From an uncultured Ruminococcus sp. (GTDB lineage Bacteria; Bacillota; Clostridia; Oscillospirales; Acutalibacteraceae), in assembly GCA_902774325.1 (NCBI GenBank), contig CACYIC010000009.1, forward strand, positions 1 through 42,750: a DNA stretch of 42,750 bases. The letters are read 5' to 3'. Both the position numbers and the translations under genes were made by a program. This document shows, piece by piece, positions 41,374 through 42,750 of this stretch. Under the pieces are notes generated by a model. That model had not been told where the DNA came from, made no database searches, and saw only the letters and a list, made by a program, of their open reading frames with translations. Each line of letters opens with the position of its first letter. Positions within the stretch are counted from its first letter, which is position 1.

Positions 41374-42264
41374 ATGGCTTACATCCTCACAACAGATAAA
41401 CTTACAAAGAAATACGGAGATAAGGTCGCGGCGGGAAATATAAACATCCACGTTCGCGAGGGAGAGATCTACGGCTTGATCGGCAGAAACGGCGCCGGAA
41501 AGACCACGATCATGAGGATGATAAGCGGTCTTTCCCGTCCCACGGAGGGCAGCTATAAGATCCACGGCGAGTCCGGCAGAGGCATTGGAGTATTGATCGA
41601 AAGCCCCGGACTTTATCCGAACAGATCGGCGTTCGATAATCTGAAAATAAAGTGCATCGCCATGAACTGCTATTCAAAGCAGTATGTTGAGGAGCTTTTG
41701 AGGCTTGTCGGGCTTTCGGATACCGGCAAAAAGAACGCCGGCTCCTTCTCGCTTGGTATGCGCCAGCGCCTGGGAATAGCCCTCGCTCTGACGGGCGACC
41801 CGAAGCTCATCATCCTCGACGAGCCGATCAACGGACTCGATCCTCAGGGAATCGCGGAGATCAGGGAAACGCTCGCGAGGCTCAGGGATGAAAAGGGCAT
41901 CACGATCATGATTTCCAGCCATATCCTCGACGAGCTCGGCAAGCTTGCCGATTCCTACGGGATAATCAACAACGGCGAGCTGATCGACGAGTTCACCAAC
42001 GAGGATCTCGAAAAGCGCTGCGGCAGATACGTCACGGTGAATACCGACGACAACCCAAGGGCGCTGGAGCTTATCGCCTCAATGGGAATCAGGGACGCGG
42101 AGCCTTCGGGCGACAAGCTCAGAATAAACGAATGCCTTGACAGAACGGCTGAAATCAACAAAAAGCTGGTCGAAAACGGGCTTTCGGTCTATGAGCTCCA
42201 CACCACAAATATTTCGCTTGAGGACTACTACCTCAGCCTTACGGGAGGAAAGAGAAATGCTTAA
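41374..42264 (+). CDS. ABC transporter ATP-binding protein (BcrA/lantibiotic-immunity type)
   Basis: 296 residues. Walker A GLIGRNGAGKTT (about 35-46), Q loop replaced around VLIESPGLYP as usual for this group, signature FSLGMRQRLGIALAL, Walker B LIILDEPINGLDPQG and the H-loop segment ISSHILDEL. The C-terminal ~80 residues follow the ATPase as in BcrA-type proteins, which pump bacitracin, lantibiotics or similar peptides together with a separate membrane protein. GGAG precedes the start. The permease gene follows with an 8-base overlap. No regulator gene is within the window. Confidence 0.93.
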   Translation: MAYILTTDKLTKKYGDKVAAGNINIHVREGEIYGLIGRNGAGKTTIMRMISGLSRPTEGSYKIHGESGRGIGVLIESPGLYPNRSAFDNLKIKCIAMNCYSKQYVEELLRLVGLSDTGKKNAGSFSLGMRQRLGIALALTGDPKLIILDEPINGLDPQGIAEIRETLARLRDEKGITIMISSHILDELGKLADSYGIINNGELIDEFTNEDLEKRCGRYVTVNTDDNPRALELIASMGIRDAEPSGDKLRINECLDRTAEINKKLVENGLSVYELHTTNISLEDYYLSLTGGKRNA

Positions 42265-42750
42265 TTTAATAAAGACAGAATGCTATAAGCTCGGAACCTC
42301 AAAGCTCTTTTTGATCCTATTGTCGATAACCTTCGCGCTCAACACGGCGTTCATCGCCGCGGGCGGCATTGTGACAAAGGTTTTTTCCCAGGGTCAGCCT
42401 GTTCAGGCGACGGAGCTTTCGCAGGTGTTGGTAAATCCCTTCGCGATGGGTCTGCTCATGATCCCGATGTTTATTTCAGCGGTTTCCTTCCTAAGCCTTG
42501 ATTTTACGGGCGGATATGTAAAGAATATCGCGGGACAGCTTCCCGACAGAGGAAGCATGGTTATCTCGAAATACGTCGTTATCGGTCTGCATAACCTGAT
42601 CTTCTTTGTTGTCGCGGCGCTTTCGGGTATCCTGGGCACGGCGATCGGAACCGGTGTAGCCTTTGATACGGCGATAGGCGCCGGAGTCCTGACCCTGCTG
42701 CTCAAGTGGCTGCTCTTCGGCGGCGACTTCCTCCACCGACTCTGCGTGAA
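42257..42750 (+). CDS. ABC-2 type permease, C-terminus cut by the window edge
   Basis: Open from an ATG at 42257 (GGGAGGAAA upstream) to the window end, 164 codons. It begins MLNLIKTECYKLGTSKLFLI and has a first membrane helix, an external stretch (QGQPVQATELSQVL), and further helices (FAMGLLMIPMFISAVSFLSL; VVIGLHNLIFFVVAALSGIL). This is the layout of BcrB/ABC-2 permeases. It is the membrane partner of the ATPase before it. The last few codons before the edge (FGGDFLHRLCV) look less typical, so the end of the window may contain an error. Confidence 0.85.
   Translation, partial: MLNLIKTECYKLGTSKLFLILLSITFALNTAFIAAGGIVTKVFSQGQPVQATELSQVLVNPFAMGLLMIPMFISAVSFLSLDFTGGYVKNIAGQLPDRGSMVISKYVVIGLHNLIFFVVAALSGILGTAIGTGVAFDTAIGAGVLTLLLKWLLFGGDFLHRLCV

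Noticed and set aside
1-42750. CRISPR arrays, tRNA or rRNA genes
   Set aside because: No regularly spaced repeats and no cloverleaf or rRNA-like sequence were recognised on reading through the window.

Overview
The window looks like chromosomal DNA of a Gram-positive anaerobe of the Clostridia, most likely a Ruminococcus-like member of the Oscillospiraceae. This rests on gene content and order (infC-rpmI-rplT with an L20-type leader, dprA-topA-trmFO, plsX-rnc, smc-ftsY, the rdgB/yhbY/nadD-yqeK/rsfS/leuS run, rpsU), on AGGAGG-type ribosome binding sites, on textbook TTGACA-17-TATAAT promoters, and on accessory families typical of that group (DUF6440, DUF3021, DUF3793, TnpV). Species cannot be fixed from the sequence alone. 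No tRNA, rRNA or CRISPR array was seen.

Left part (1-10.6 kb, accessory). A minus-strand pair (DUF6440 protein, then an alpha/beta hydrolase cut by the window edge) is followed by decayed mobile DNA. Two truncated left ends of one IS21-type element, in the same orientation (1116-1434 and 5247-5472), bracket a four-gene operon; a DUF3021 gene remnant and a TnpV remnant sit at the break points. The operon encodes a membrane-anchored protein with a four-cysteine tail, a 2-hydroxyacyl-CoA-dehydratase-like protein that lacks all three cysteines expected to hold its iron-sulfur cluster, an OmpR-type DNA-binding protein with no receiver domain, and a sensor histidine kinase. This is the best candidate here for an undescribed system. 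Next comes a DUF3793-flavodoxin pair behind a strong promoter with two identical-architecture palindromes (GTTAGC-N4-GCTAAC), then a two-gene ABC exporter-type pair. The palindromes suggest control by a metal-responsive repressor.

Middle (10.7-20.2 kb). On the minus strand a CPBP intramembrane protease overlaps tadA. Divergently, a long-leader operon makes a cell-surface polymer: an IspD/TarI-type cytidylyltransferase, an NAD-dependent epimerase/dehydratase, a fusion of a degenerate epimerase to a LicD domain, a large glycosyltransferase-like/CDP-glycerol glycerophosphotransferase, and a membrane acyltransferase. Together they suggest a teichoic-acid-like, phosphodiester-linked and acylated glycopolymer.

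Right part (20.2-42.75 kb, core genome). The infC operon with its attenuating leader is followed by a tightly packed plus-strand series for tRNA/rRNA modification, DNA processing, topology, lipid synthesis, RNA processing, chromosome segregation, protein targeting, nucleotide clean-up, NAD synthesis and leucyl-tRNA synthesis, then rpsU with its own promoter and terminator, aroQ-pepQ, and the start of a BcrA-type ABC transporter. Many genes overlap by 1-11 bases, so translational coupling is likely. Two genes appear to use AUC or AUU start codons (infC and a radical SAM gene after rnc). rpsU (58 codons), the complete 5' end of the radical SAM gene, and the edge-truncated hydrolase and permease were read directly from the nucleotide sequence.
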